DNA from: an uncultured Clostridia bacterium
GTDB lineage: Bacteria > Bacillota > Clostridia > Oscillospirales > Acutalibacteraceae
DNA: 64,000 nt
Reading direction: 5' to 3'
Assembly: GCA_944384815.1 (NCBI GenBank)
Contig: CALWUW010000036.1
Coordinates: 1-64,000, forward strand
Shown here: positions 36,707-45,498 of the stretch, piece after piece
Position numbering within the stretch: the first letter of the stretch is position 1
How the letters are laid out: each line of letters begins with the position of its first letter
The notes under the pieces: generated by a model
The model's database searches: none
What the model saw: only the letters and a program-made list of their open reading frames with translations
What the model was told of the DNA's origin: nothing
Made by a program: the position numbers and the translations under genes

Positions 36707-39010
36707 ATGATAACCACCGTGAAACTGGCGGAGACCATTCGGAAGCGCAACGGCGTAGTGGTTCCCTTTGATCCCTCCAAGATTCGCAATGCCATTGAAA
36801 AGGCCAACCATACCGTGCCGGATGAGAACATGACGCCCGCTACCCTGGCCTATCTGACGGAGCAGGTGTGCACCTGCCTTACCGGCCAGGTCCCCACTGT
36901 GGAAGAAGTACAGGACCGTGTAGAGGAGCAGCTGATCGCTTTGGGCTTCGGCAAAACCGCCAAGGCCTATATTCTTTACCGGGCAGAGCACGCCAAGATC
37001 CGCCAGGCGGAAAGCGACCTGATGGATATTTACAAGGAGCTGACCTTCCAGGACGCCAAAGACGCGGACATCAAGCGGGAAAACGCCAATATCGACGCGG
37101 ATACCGCCATGGGGACCATGCTGAAATACGGATCCGAGGGCAGCAAGTATTTCATCAACAACTATGTGCTTCCCAAGGACATTGCCGCCGCCCATATCGG
37201 CGGGGATATCCATATCCACGACCAGGATTTCTATATGCTTACGGAAACCTGCTGCCAGATCGACCTTCTCCGGCTGTTTAAGGACGGTTTCTGCACCGGT
37301 CACGGCTTCCTCCGGGAGCCCAACGATATTCGCAGCTACGCCGCTTTGGCCTGTATCGCCATTCAGGCCAACCAGAACGAGATGCACGGCGGCCAGAGTA
37401 TCCCCAACTTTGATTATTCCATGGCCCCCGGCGTGCGGAAGACCTTTAAGAAATCGTATTTCAAAGCGCTGAGCCAATATATGCAGGTGGCCCACGGTGT
37501 GGAGAAAGAGGTTGCCCAGCGCCTTGCTAAGGAAGCCAAGGAAAAGATTCAGGCGGAAGTGTCCATGGGTTCCGGAGAGACCTATGCTCCCTATATGGTG
37601 GATTTCCTGCTTTCTCATCCGGAGAGCAGTCTTTCCCGGGAAGAAGCGGAAAAAGCTCATGAATACGCCATGAGCGCCGCCTGGGACGATACGGACAACG
37701 CTACCTTCCAGGCCATGGAGGCGCTGGTGCACAATCTGAACACCATGAATTCCCGGGCAGGCGCCCAGGTTCCCTTCTCCTCCATCAACTACGGAACGGA
37801 TACCTCCCCGGAGGCCCGGATGGTAATGCGGAACATTCTCAAGGCCACGGATAACGGCCTGGGAGACGGGGAAACCCCCATTTTCCCGGTGCAGATCTTT
37901 AAGGTCAAGGAAGGGATCAATTATAATCCCGGGGACCCTAACTACGATCTGTTTAAAATGGCCATTAAAACCTCCGCCAAACGGCTCTTCCCCAATTTCA
38001 GCTTTATCGACGCGCCCTTTAACCTGCAGTATTATAAGCCCGGCGATTACAATTCGGAAATCGCCTACATGGGCTGCCGCACCCGGGTTATGGGAAATAT
38101 CCACGATAAAAACCGGGAAGTGACCTGCGGCCGGGGAAATCTCAGCTTTACGTCCATCAACCTGCCCCGGATCGCTTTGGAATCCCAGGGGGATGTGAAA
38201 AAGTTCTATTCCATTCTGGATTCCCGGATCGAAATGGTATTCCGGCAGCTTCTGCACCGGTTCCGGATCCAGTGCGGCAAAAAGGTATATAACTATCCCT
38301 TCCTGATGGGCCAGGGCGTTTGGATCGATTCCGAAAAGCTGGGCTCCACGGACAGCGTGGCGGAAGTGCTGAAGCACGGCACGCTGAGCGTAGGCTTTAT
38401 CGGCCTGGCGGAGACCCTGAAGGCTCTGACAGGCAAGCACCACGGGGAAAGCGAGGAAAGCCAGAAGCTGGGGCTGGAGATCATCGGCTATATGCGCCGT
38501 CGGATGGACGAAAAAAGCCAGGAGACCGGGCTGAACTTTACTTTGCTGGCTACCCCTGCGGAAGGCCTTTCCGGCCGGTTTATCCGCATCGACAAGAAGA
38601 AATTCGGCATTATCCCCGGGGTAACGGATCGGGAGTATTACACCAACTCCTTCCATATTCCCGTGTACTTCCCCATTCAGGCCTTCCGGAAGATCCGTCT
38701 GGAAGCTCCCTACCACGCCTTTACCAACGCCGGGCACATCAGCTATGTGGAGCTGGACGGCGATACCTGCAAGAATCTGGATGCCTTTGAAAGCGTGATT
38801 CGCTGCATGAAGGAAAGCGGCGTAGGCTACGGCAGCGTGAACCACCCGGTGGATCGGGACCCTGTTTGCGGGTATACCGGCGTTATTGACGAAGTATGCC
38901 CCCGGTGCGGCCGTCGGGAAGGGGAAGCCGTAAGCATGGAGCGTTTGGCGGAGCTGCGGAAGAAATATCCCAATATGCCCCGAATCAATCCTTATGACTG
39001 CTGCCACTGA
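36707..39010 (+). CDS. nrdD: Class III anaerobic ribonucleotide reductase, large chain (lacks its own glycyl-radical segment)
   Basis: NrdD reduces ribonucleoside triphosphates to dNTPs under anaerobic conditions. The 767-residue protein has an N-terminal ATP-cone (about residues 1-95: KRNGVVVPFDPSKIRNAIEKA), then the ten-stranded barrel (DIHIHDQDFYMLTETCCQIDL; HGGQSIPNFDYSMAPG; NFSFIDAPFN). A C-terminal zinc-site region CGYTGVIDEVCPRCG follows, with Asp in place of the usual first Cys. It then stops after PNMPRINPYDCCH, before the RITGY glycyl-radical sequence that ends single-chain homologues. That sequence is on the separate ORF at 39238. ATG 36707 is preferred over GTG 36698 by RBS spacing. 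Confidence 0.93.
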   Translation: MITTVKLAETIRKRNGVVVPFDPSKIRNAIEKANHTVPDENMTPATLAYLTEQVCTCLTGQVPTVEEVQDRVEEQLIALGFGKTAKAYILYRAEHAKIRQAESDLMDIYKELTFQDAKDADIKRENANIDADTAMGTMLKYGSEGSKYFINNYVLPKDIAAAHIGGDIHIHDQDFYMLTETCCQIDLLRLFKDGFCTGHGFLREPNDIRSYAALACIAIQANQNEMHGGQSIPNFDYSMAPGVRKTFKKSYFKALSQYMQVAHGVEKEVAQRLAKEAKEKIQAEVSMGSGETYAPYMVDFLLSHPESSLSREEAEKAHEYAMSAAWDDTDNATFQAMEALVHNLNTMNSRAGAQVPFSSINYGTDTSPEARMVMRNILKATDNGLGDGETPIFPVQIFKVKEGINYNPGDPNYDLFKMAIKTSAKRLFPNFSFIDAPFNLQYYKPGDYNSEIAYMGCRTRVMGNIHDKNREVTCGRGNLSFTSINLPRIALESQGDVKKFYSILDSRIEMVFRQLLHRFRIQCGKKVYNYPFLMGQGVWIDSEKLGSTDSVAEVLKHGTLSVGFIGLAETLKALTGKHHGESEESQKLGLEIIGYMRRRMDEKSQETGLNFTLLATPAEGLSGRFIRIDKKKFGIIPGVTDREYYTNSFHIPVYFPIQAFRKIRLEAPYHAFTNAGHISYVELDGDTCKNLDAFESVIRCMKESGVGYGSVNHPVDRDPVCGYTGVIDEVCPRCGRREGEAVSMERLAELRKKYPNMPRINPYDCCH

Positions 39011-39237
39011 TTTTGCATTCGGCAGCGGGCAGCGGGAAACCCTTTTAAAAAGGGCGGCTCTCCCCCGGGGAGACTCGGAGACCTGAGGACCTGAGGACAT
39101 GGAGACCTGGGAACCCGGAGCCCCGGACACCCGCCGCTGCCATATAGTTTTAAGTTACACAATACAAAAAAGCAAACGAAACAACGGAAACAATAGGGAC
39201 AATATAAACAATACAAACAATACAAGGAGGATTTATC
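39011..39237. other. Spacer between nrdD and the glycyl-radical ORF
   Basis: 227 bp without a gene. It holds a G/A-rich approximately 9-bp tract (GGAGACCTG/AGGACCTG, 39072-39115) and an A-rich stretch of ACAATA words just before the next RBS. Stop codons occur in all frames that could join the two coding parts, so the split is not one simple frameshift. Confidence 0.6.
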
Positions 39238-39399
39238 ATGAGCCAGAAAACTCTCAGCTGCGATAAAAACGGAAAAGTAGGAGAAGGCGTTTCCTTTGAG
39301 CGGATCCGCCGGATCACCGGTTACCTGGTAGGAACCCTGGACCGGTTCAATAACGCCAAGCGTGCGGAAGAGCACGACCGCGTAAAGCACAGCCTGTAA
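39238..39399 (+). CDS. Separate glycyl-radical subunit of the anaerobic ribonucleotide reductase (53 residues)
   Basis: Starting at ATG 39238 with a strong AAGGAGG 8 nt upstream, the 53-residue product reads MSQKTLSCDKNGKVGEGVSF.. and contains RIRRITGYLVG. Gly28 lies in the position of the glycyl radical at the C-terminus of normal NrdD. The remaining residues (TLDRFNNAKRAEEHDRVKH) are also those of the NrdD C-terminus. The rest of NrdD is upstream at 36707-39010, and the TAATG overlap at 39397-39401 couples this ORF to nrdG, the activase that makes the radical. The product is probably a freely diffusing or non-covalently docked radical subunit, similar in logic to GrcA of pyruvate formate-lyase. 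The coding reading is certain; the functional role is inferred. Confidence 0.9.
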   Translation: MSQKTLSCDKNGKVGEGVSFERIRRITGYLVGTLDRFNNAKRAEEHDRVKHSL

Positions 39400-39923
39400 T
39401 GTGTAAAATGGAAGATACCATTCAGGTTGCAGGCCTGCAGGACGATTCCATTGTAGACGGCCCGGGATTTCGCTTTGTGGTGTTTACCCAGGGCTGTCCC
39501 CATCACTGCCCCGGCTGCCACAATCCCCAGACCCATCCTTTCCAGGGCGGGGAGACCGTAACCATCGGGGAGATCCTGGAGCGGATCCAAAGCAATCCGC
39601 TTTTGAAGGGCGTTACCCTCAGCGGCGGAGAACCCTTCTGCCAGCCGGCGCCTTTGGCAGAGCTGGCCCGGCAGGTGCACGCTTTGGGAAAAGATGTGGT
39701 GTGCTATTCCGGATTTACTCTGGAACAGCTTTTGGAAAAGCGAAAAACAGAGCCTTCCGTGGGTGCGCTTCTGGAAGAAACGGATCTTTTGATCGACGGT
39801 CCTTTTTTGCAGGACCAGAAGGATCTGACCCTTTTGTTCCGGGGCAGCGCCAACCAAAGGCTGATACAGGTGAAGCCCACCCTGGAAACCGGAAATGTGG
39901 TGCTTTGGGAGCCGGAGTGGTGA
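39399..39923 (+). CDS. nrdG: Anaerobic ribonucleotide reductase activating protein (radical SAM)
   Basis: NrdG uses a 4Fe-4S cluster and SAM to abstract hydrogen from the NrdD glycine. The 174-residue protein has the cluster motif CPHHCPGCHNPQTH (CxxxCxxC), the substrate/SAM motif LSGGEPFCQP and a short radical-SAM barrel. The ATG at 39399 overlaps the stop of the glycyl-radical ORF; an ATG nine bases later (39408) is an alternative. Length is normal for the family. Confidence 0.95.
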   Translation: MCKMEDTIQVAGLQDDSIVDGPGFRFVVFTQGCPHHCPGCHNPQTHPFQGGETVTIGEILERIQSNPLLKGVTLSGGEPFCQPAPLAELARQVHALGKDVVCYSGFTLEQLLEKRKTEPSVGALLEETDLLIDGPFLQDQKDLTLLFRGSANQRLIQVKPTLETGNVVLWEPEW

Positions 39924-39978
39924 GAACATGCCCCCATTACCGGCGGCCGGCGGGCGGAACGCAGAAAATAAGACGAAA

Positions 39979-40026
39979 AAAAACAGAGAAAAGGCGATGA
40001 AAACGGCCTTTTCTCTGTTTTTTTGT
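39979..40026. terminator. Bidirectional terminator between nrdG and the GNAT gene
   Basis: Stem AAAAACAGAGAAAAGGC pairing with GCCTTTTCTCTGTTTTTTTG. The A run on one side and T run on the other would let it stop transcripts from both directions. Confidence 0.88.
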
Positions 40027-40435
40027 TTGCCTGTAGCCTGTGTATCCGTTGTCCAATCTACCAACTTATCAGTCTACCAGTCTATTAGTTGACCGATCTC
40101 CCTGCCTGCCTATTGCCTTGTTGCCTTGTTGCCTTGTTATCTTGTTATCTTGTTCCCCTGTTTTCTGCTTCTTTGCCCCGTGTTTTTTGGATGGGAGCAA
40201 AGGAAGGAAAACAGGAAAGCAGGAAGGCAGAAAACAGGAAACAGGAAATCTTTCCACAGAAAAGGGAAATCCGGTGGAAAATTTTCCTGGGATGGATCCG
40301 GGCAAAACGAACACGCCGCCGTTGCACGGCCTTTCTGTTTTATGGTTGCACGCTTTCAGCGCCTGCAATCCTTACTTACAGCTTTACAGCCAGCCCTACA
40401 ACCCTACAGCCTTACAGACTTACAGACTTACAGCG
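40027..40435. repeat. Gap with three short-unit tandem arrays
   Basis: No gene. 40113-40160: six octamers (TTGCCTTG three times, TTATCTTG twice, TTCCCCTG). 40201-40250: AGGAAAAC/AGGAAAGC/AGGAAGGC units. 40395-40442: six octamers (CCTACAAC, CCTACAGC, CTTACAGA twice, CTTACAGC, GTTACAGG), the last overlapping the 3' end of the GNAT gene. Confidence 0.75.
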
Positions 40436-41104
40436 TTACAGGCGCAGGGAGGAAAACAAATGTCCTTCTTCCTGAAGCACTTGTTCCAGAAGCGCCGGGG
40501 TATAGGCCTTTGGGGGCTGGGGATTTTCCGGCAGCGGATCCAGCATCTTTTCCATAACGATCATATCGTGCCACTCCCCCAGCTTAAAGCCGGTTTTGGG
40601 ATACAGGCAGATCTGGGAAAAGCCCACGGACTGGTGAAACGCCCGACTTTGGGGGTTGGGCACGGTGATCAGGGCATATACCCGCAAATACCCCATTTCC
40701 CGAAGAAGCCGGAACAAAAGCCGATACATGGCGGTTCCCAGCCCCATCCCCTGAGCCTTTGGAGAAAAATAGGCGGAGACTTCCACGTCCCACTGAAAAG
40801 CCGCCCGGGGATGATGGGCGGAAGCGTATACATAGCCCAGAACCTCTCCCTGCTTCTTGCACAAAAGCCAGGGAAATTTCCCTTGAAGAGAAGCGATTCG
40901 CCGGGCAAACTCCTCTGCGTCCGGCGGGGTATATTCAAAGGTCACCGATGTGTTTTCCACGAAAGGCTTGTAAATTTCGCTGCAGGCGGCGCCGTTCTCC
41001 GGGGAAGCCTGTACGATCTGGATAATTTGCGCTGTTTGCGCTGTTTGCTCCTCTTGTTCTTTTTGCTCTGCTTGCTTTGCTTGTTCTGCTGGTTTTAACT
41101 GCAT
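40436..41104 (-). CDS. GNAT-family N-acetyltransferase (phosphinothricin acetyltransferase-like)
   Basis: The 222-residue protein has the GNAT core: an N-terminal SEIYKPFVENTSVTFEYTPP segment typical of the PAT/Pat-like subfamily, the acetyl-CoA loop AQGMGLGTAMYRLLF (Q/RxxGxG/A) and the family end GFSQICLYPKTGFKLGEWHDMIVMEK. The natural substrate is unknown; many homologues acetylate amino acid analogues or amines. The first 30 residues (MQLKPAEQAKQAEQKEQEEQ..) are a repetitive Q/E/A stretch encoded by short tandem DNA, not part of the fold. RBS AAAAGGAG supports ATG 41104. It is the only leftward gene within the rightward block. Confidence 0.88.
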   Translation of the reverse strand: MQLKPAEQAKQAEQKEQEEQTAQTAQIIQIVQASPENGAACSEIYKPFVENTSVTFEYTPPDAEEFARRIASLQGKFPWLLCKKQGEVLGYVYASAHHPRAAFQWDVEVSAYFSPKAQGMGLGTAMYRLLFRLLREMGYLRVYALITVPNPQSRAFHQSVGFSQICLYPKTGFKLGEWHDMIVMEKMLDPLPENPQPPKAYTPALLEQVLQEEGHLFSSLRL

Positions 41105-41823
41105 AGGTATGTCTCCTTTTTCAAAAGGGATCCTTTTTATTGCTTTCTTTGTTCCCTTATTTTCTTACTTCCTTACTTTCTTACTTTCTTACTTTCTTAC
41201 TTTCATGTTCCCTGTCCCCTGTTCCTTGTTCCTTGTTCCCCGCCTCTTGCTTTCCGCTTCCTTCCCCTTGCCCGCAGGTCTTATGGAGGGCTTCCGGTGC
41301 TGCTTTGGGGGGTTAAGATGTGTGTTTATCCCTTTGGGACTTTTTGGGGGGTGGACGCCATGGGAAAGCCTGTTAAAGCTTGTTGAGACTGTTAAGCCTG
41401 GTGTTTGCTTTTGGGGAAGGTTTTTTCCTCAGGGGTACAACAGGGGCACAGGGCCGGGGATCCTTGGTTCGCAGCTTCAGAGGGCCAGAGGGAAAGCTTC
41501 TTCCCGTCTTTCCGGAAATTTTCTCCCAAGATCCGGCGCCGGACTCATTATACCATGAAAGAGGGAAAAGAGGAATTTCAAAATAGGTTTCCTGTGTCGT
41601 TTCGGAGTTTTTTCGGAAGATGGGATGAAAAAAGAAGGAGCTTTTGGGGTTTCCCGGAAAAAATCCGGGAACTTTGTGGAAATTGGGGAAAAAATCACAG
41701 TATTCCGGGGAAAGAATCGAAATTTTTCGGTATTAAGCAGAATTTGTTTTACGGCGTTGTCCCCCGGGTAAAAATAGTGTAAAATAAAGTATAATTCTGA
41801 TAGTTAGGAGTGACTTCCGTCCA
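41105..41823. repeat. 719-bp gap with a CTTACTTT octamer array
   Basis: No credible gene. 41164-41203 is five octamers (CTTACTTC, then CTTACTTT four times). A TATAAT occurs on the minus strand at 41545-41550 (possible GNAT promoter element, no good -35), and a TATAAT on the plus strand at 41790-41795 probably serves the PRPP synthetase gene. Confidence 0.6.
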
Positions 41824-42978
41824 ATGGATGCAAAAACCATTTTTAAATCGGGTACTCGGATGGCCTCTCTGGGGCTGATTGTTCCGGAAGGAGCGAAGGA
41901 ACTGGGCGAAAAGATCAACGGCCATCTGGTGGACTGGGCGGAGGGCTCCCCCGAATACAAGGAAACCTTTATTGTGGAAAGCCAGTGCCCCCGCTTTTCT
42001 TCCGGGGACGGAAAAGGCATAATCAAAGGCACTGTCCGGGGGATGGACCTGTATTTTATCGTGGATATGGGAAATTACAGCTGCCAGTATCGTTTGTTTG
42101 ACCGGCAGAACGCCATGAGCCCGGACGATCATTTCCAGGATCTGAAGCGGCTGATCCAGGCCGCCAGCGGCAAGGCGCACCGGGTGAATGTAATCATGCC
42201 CCTTTTGTACGGCGGGCGGCAGCATCGCCGGAGCTACCGGGAGAGTCTGGATTGCGCCGTGGCGCTCCAGGAGCTGCAGGCTATGGGCGTTTCCAATATC
42301 ATCACCTTTGACGCTCACGACGCCCGGGTGCAGAACGCAGCCCCGCTGATGGGCTTTGACAACGTAATGCCCCATTACCAGGTGCTGAAGAAGCTGATCC
42401 ATGATTTCCCGGATCTTTTGGTGGACCGTTCTCACTTTATGGTGGTGAGCCCGGATGAAGGCGCCATGAACCGGAATATGTATTATGCTTCCGTTTTGGG
42501 CGTGGATCTGGGTATGTTCTATAAGCGCCGGGACTATTCCTCCATTGTCAATGGGCGTAACCCCATTGTGGCCCATGAATATCTGGGAGACTCCGTGGAG
42601 GGCAAGGATATCTTTATTTCCGACGATATTATTTCTTCCGGTGAGTCCATGCTGGACATTGCCTATGAGCTGAAAAAGAGAAAAGCCCGCCGGATCTTCG
42701 CCTATGCCACCTACGCCATTTTCACCAACGGCCTGGCTGCCTTTGATAAAGCCTACAGTGACGGTGTGCTTTCCGGCGTTCTGGGCTCCAACCTTACATA
42801 CCGTACGCCGGAGCTTCTCTTCCGCCCCTGGTTCCATGAGGTGGACTGCAGCAAGTACATCGCGTACTTTATCTCCGCGCTGAACCATGAAATGTCTGTC
42901 AGCGAGATCATCGATCCCCATACCAAGATCCGGGCGCTGCTGAAGGATCATGGATTTTGCCCCCCGGATGAGGGATAA
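41824..42978 (+). CDS. prs: Ribose-phosphate pyrophosphokinase (PRPP synthetase), long clostridial type
   Basis: This enzyme makes PRPP from ribose 5-phosphate and ATP, feeding purine, pyrimidine, NAD, His and Trp synthesis. The 384-residue protein has the pyrophosphate/PRPP loop DDIISSGESM, the ATP-side segment NVIMPLLYGGRQHRRSYRES and the DAHDARVQN motif. It is about 65 residues longer than ordinary Prs and lacks close similarity in the first 60 residues, as in a divergent clostridial subgroup. ATG 41824 has AGGAG at 13 nt. It is followed by its own terminator. Confidence 0.9.
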   Translation: MDAKTIFKSGTRMASLGLIVPEGAKELGEKINGHLVDWAEGSPEYKETFIVESQCPRFSSGDGKGIIKGTVRGMDLYFIVDMGNYSCQYRLFDRQNAMSPDDHFQDLKRLIQAASGKAHRVNVIMPLLYGGRQHRRSYRESLDCAVALQELQAMGVSNIITFDAHDARVQNAAPLMGFDNVMPHYQVLKKLIHDFPDLLVDRSHFMVVSPDEGAMNRNMYYASVLGVDLGMFYKRRDYSSIVNGRNPIVAHEYLGDSVEGKDIFISDDIISSGESMLDIAYELKKRKARRIFAYATYAIFTNGLAAFDKAYSDGVLSGVLGSNLTYRTPELLFRPWFHEVDCSKYIAYFISALNHEMSVSEIIDPHTKIRALLKDHGFCPPDEG

Positions 42979-43061
42979 GCTTTTATAGGACCTTTTGCTT
43001 GTTAAGTAGCACATAGCAGCGCGTAATAGATAACAAGTAACAAGTAACACGTAACAGGGGA

Positions 43062-43099
43062 AACCGGCAAAGCCTCAAAGGGCTCTGCCGGTTTTTTTA
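43062..43099 (+). terminator. Terminator of prs
   Basis: Stem AACCGGCAAAGCC/GGCTCTGCCGGTT with one mismatch, followed by TTTTTTT. Confidence 0.88.
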
Positions 43100-43430
43100 A
43101 CAAGGCTTTTTGATGAAACACCTCCGGTTTTTCCGGGACTTTATCCGGAAAGAGAGAAAATTGTCGGGAAATTTTTCTGAAAACCCATTCCTTTTTTAGC
43201 CCGCATGCCTTGTTATTGCCTAAAAAATGTGCTAGTATAATTTTGAGACTATACGGGGTGTTCAGTAACGTTATTTCGACTTTTTTTCTGTTTTTTTATA
43301 TTTAAGACTAAAAAAACAGAAAAAATCTAACCGAGCCCCGGGTTTGCCGGATAAAAGGCAAGCAAAGCAGATAAGGCAAATAAGGCAAGCGTTGCTAAAA
43401 ACCGGAAGCAGCAAGGAGGAGGCGTGAACC
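43100..43430 (+). promoter_or_regulatory. Upstream region of the SARP-type regulator with AT-rich long hairpin
   Basis: TTATTG, a 17-bp spacer and TATAAT (ending about 43241) form a plausible promoter. Downstream in the leader, TTTTTCTGTTTTTTTA and TAAAAAAACAGAAAAA (about 43284-43326) form a perfect 16-bp A/T-rich inverted repeat with a loop of about 10 nt. It could be an operator, an early terminator or an mRNA stabiliser. Confidence 0.5.
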
Positions 43431-44639
43431 ATGGCAGGAACCCAAGGTCCTGTGATCTCTGTTCATATGCTGGGAGAATTTTCCATAACCATAAACGGGA
43501 ATACCATTACCAACCTGAAAGGGCGCACCAAGCGGGTGTGGATGCTGGTGGAATATCTCATTGCTTACCGGCATACGGATGTTTCCCTGGAAAAGCTCAT
43601 GGATATTTTGTGGGAAGAGGATGAATGCGGGGACCCGGTCAATGCTCTGAAAAACCTGGTCTACCGGGCCAGGACCCTTTTAAAGGAGCTTTGCGGGGAC
43701 GAACAGGCGGAGTTTATCCAGTTTGCCCGGGGCACCTATTCCTGGAACAACCAATATCCCTGCACAGTGGATACCGAGGAAATGGAAGAAGCCTGGAAAA
43801 CAGCTTCCCGCCGGGATCTTTCCAGCGAGGAACAGATCGCCGGGTATAAAAAGGTCATCGACCTGTATCGGGGAGAGTTTCTGCCCAAGTCCAATTACCG
43901 CAGCTGGGTGGTTTCCATGGGCGTGCGGTACTCCACTATGTTTACCGAGTCCATCCTTCGGGTCAGCGACCTTTTGGCGGAGCGGAACCGGCATCAGGAA
44001 GTGGTGGAGCTTTGCGCCAAGGCATTGAATTTTGCCCCTTTGGATGAAAATATACACAAAACTCTTTTGTATGCCTATGCCAGCACCGGCCAGAAAGGCA
44101 AGGCCCTGGAGCATTATAATTATGCCACCAACCTGTTTTACAAGGAAATGGGCGTGGATATTTCCGGTTCCCTGCAGGCGCTGTACCAACAGCTGGTGGA
44201 AAATGTAAACAGCGTGGAAATGGACCTGAACGTGATCAAAGAGGATCTGAAGGAAGCTGTCCGGGCTCAGGGGGCCTTCTGGTGCGATTATAACGTATTT
44301 AAAAACATTTACCGCATCCAGGCCCGTTCCATCCGCAGAACCCACCATTCTATTTTTGTGGTGCTTCTTTCCATTTCCGATCGGGAAGGCAATATTCTGG
44401 AAGAAGAAGTGGGAAAGATAGCGGTGGAGCGGCTGAAAAATGCTATTTTGGGAAGTCTCCGTCAGGGAGACGCTGTGGCTCCCTACAGCGCGTCCCAGTT
44501 TATTATTATGCTGCCTATGATCACTTATGAGAATGTGGAAATGGTGGTGAACCGGATCCTGCAGCATTTCCGCTTTGATTACCGCCGAAACAATGTGCGG
44601 ATTTCCAGCCGGATCAGCACCTTGGATGCTAACTGCTGA
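43431..44639 (+). CDS. SARP/BTAD-type transcriptional regulator with C-terminal degenerate GGDEF-like domain
   Basis: The 402-residue protein has three parts. Residues 9-100 are an OmpR-like winged helix (VISVHMLGEFSITINGNTI; KRVWMLVEYLIAYRHTDVSLEKLMDILW). Residues 110-260 are the bacterial transcriptional activation domain of TPR-like helices (DENIHKTLLYAYASTGQKGKALEHY). Residues 290-402 have the size and strand pattern of a nucleotide-cyclase-type domain (RTHHSIFVVLLSIS; YSASQFIIMLPMITYENVEMVVNRIL), where YSASQ replaces GGDEF, so no cyclase activity is expected. RBS AAGGAGG. Its target is unknown; the next gene on the strand is the secreted protein at 45499. Confidence 0.85.
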   Translation: MAGTQGPVISVHMLGEFSITINGNTITNLKGRTKRVWMLVEYLIAYRHTDVSLEKLMDILWEEDECGDPVNALKNLVYRARTLLKELCGDEQAEFIQFARGTYSWNNQYPCTVDTEEMEEAWKTASRRDLSSEEQIAGYKKVIDLYRGEFLPKSNYRSWVVSMGVRYSTMFTESILRVSDLLAERNRHQEVVELCAKALNFAPLDENIHKTLLYAYASTGQKGKALEHYNYATNLFYKEMGVDISGSLQALYQQLVENVNSVEMDLNVIKEDLKEAVRAQGAFWCDYNVFKNIYRIQARSIRRTHHSIFVVLLSISDREGNILEEEVGKIAVERLKNAILGSLRQGDAVAPYSASQFIIMLPMITYENVEMVVNRILQHFRFDYRRNNVRISSRISTLDANC

Positions 44640-45418
44640 TCTTCTCCTTTTCCCTGCAGCCACAGGCTCCGGGCATTGGCGTATCCAAAGATCCCGATGA
44701 CACGGTGATCCGGTCATCCGGTGATATTCCGGTTATATAAGGATGGCGGGATGGCGAATGCTGGAATGCTGAAAATAAGACGAAATGGATGAAAGCTCCG
44801 TGCCGAGACGGCACGGAGCTTTTTTATACCTGTTACGCCTGTTACGTCTGTTACGCCCGTTACGGCTGTTGCCTTGTTGTGCCTTTTACATCTGCTTTTG
44901 TGGGATCCCCTACCCTTATGGAGATTTCCGTGAAAGCAAAGCGAGCAAAGCAAGCAACGCATATAAAGCAGTTGAAGCAAACGGAGCAGACGGAGAAAGG
45001 GGAGGCAAAATGGTTTCCTTTTTCTCCTTTCTGTAGGGGATACATCCCCCCTTGCGGATCCATTTCGGGTGTGCTTCCTTTTGGGGTGATGGGTGGATGT
45101 TCCTCTCTCTAAGATTTGAAAGGTTTGGCTTTTTCAAGCAGGAAAACCCTGAAATATAGGTGTCAAAATGTTATAACTTTACTTTTTTTCGAAAAAGCTG
45201 CAACTTTGGATAAATCGCTGTATAAATTTTTTGAATTTTGGGAGGTGATTGGTTAGTATTTTCAAAAACGGTCATAAAAATTAACTAGACAGATAGAAAG
45301 TGATTTAAAACCATCCTGCTTTTTGCTATTTCTGTGACTGGAAAAAATGCCCTCAAAAATCGGTAACAATTTCTGTGTCAAAAGCCCGAATTCCTCATTT
45401 TTGAGGAAATTGTGTTAC
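44640..45418. other. Long intergenic region between regulator and secreted protein
   Basis: No gene is seen. It includes the regulator's terminator (44793), a 9-bp tandem tract (44829-44873: CCTGTTACG twice, TCTGTTACG, CCCGTTACG, GCTGTTGCC), a run of GCAAAG/AAGCAA words (44935-44990), and then about 300 bp of AT-rich sequence (45120-45420). That stretch carries a small hairpin ATTCCTCA/TGAGGAAAT (about 45390-45410) just before the next promoter. Confidence 0.55.
44793..44826 (+). terminator. Terminator of the SARP-type regulator gene
   Basis: 13-bp perfect stem AAGCTCCGTGCCG/CGGCACGGAGCTT with a 3-nt loop, then TTTTTTAT. Confidence 0.92.
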
Positions 45419-45447
45419 TTGACGGTTATAAAAAAATCATATATTAT
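45419..45447 (+). promoter_or_regulatory. Promoter of the transglutaminase-like protein gene
   Basis: TTGACG (45419-45424), a 17-bp spacer and TATTAT (45442-45447), about 50 bp upstream of the start codon. Confidence 0.7.
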
Positions 45448-45498
45448 ACGGATGTCGAAAAGATTTCAAGAAATTGTTACTAAATGGAGGCGTTTTCT

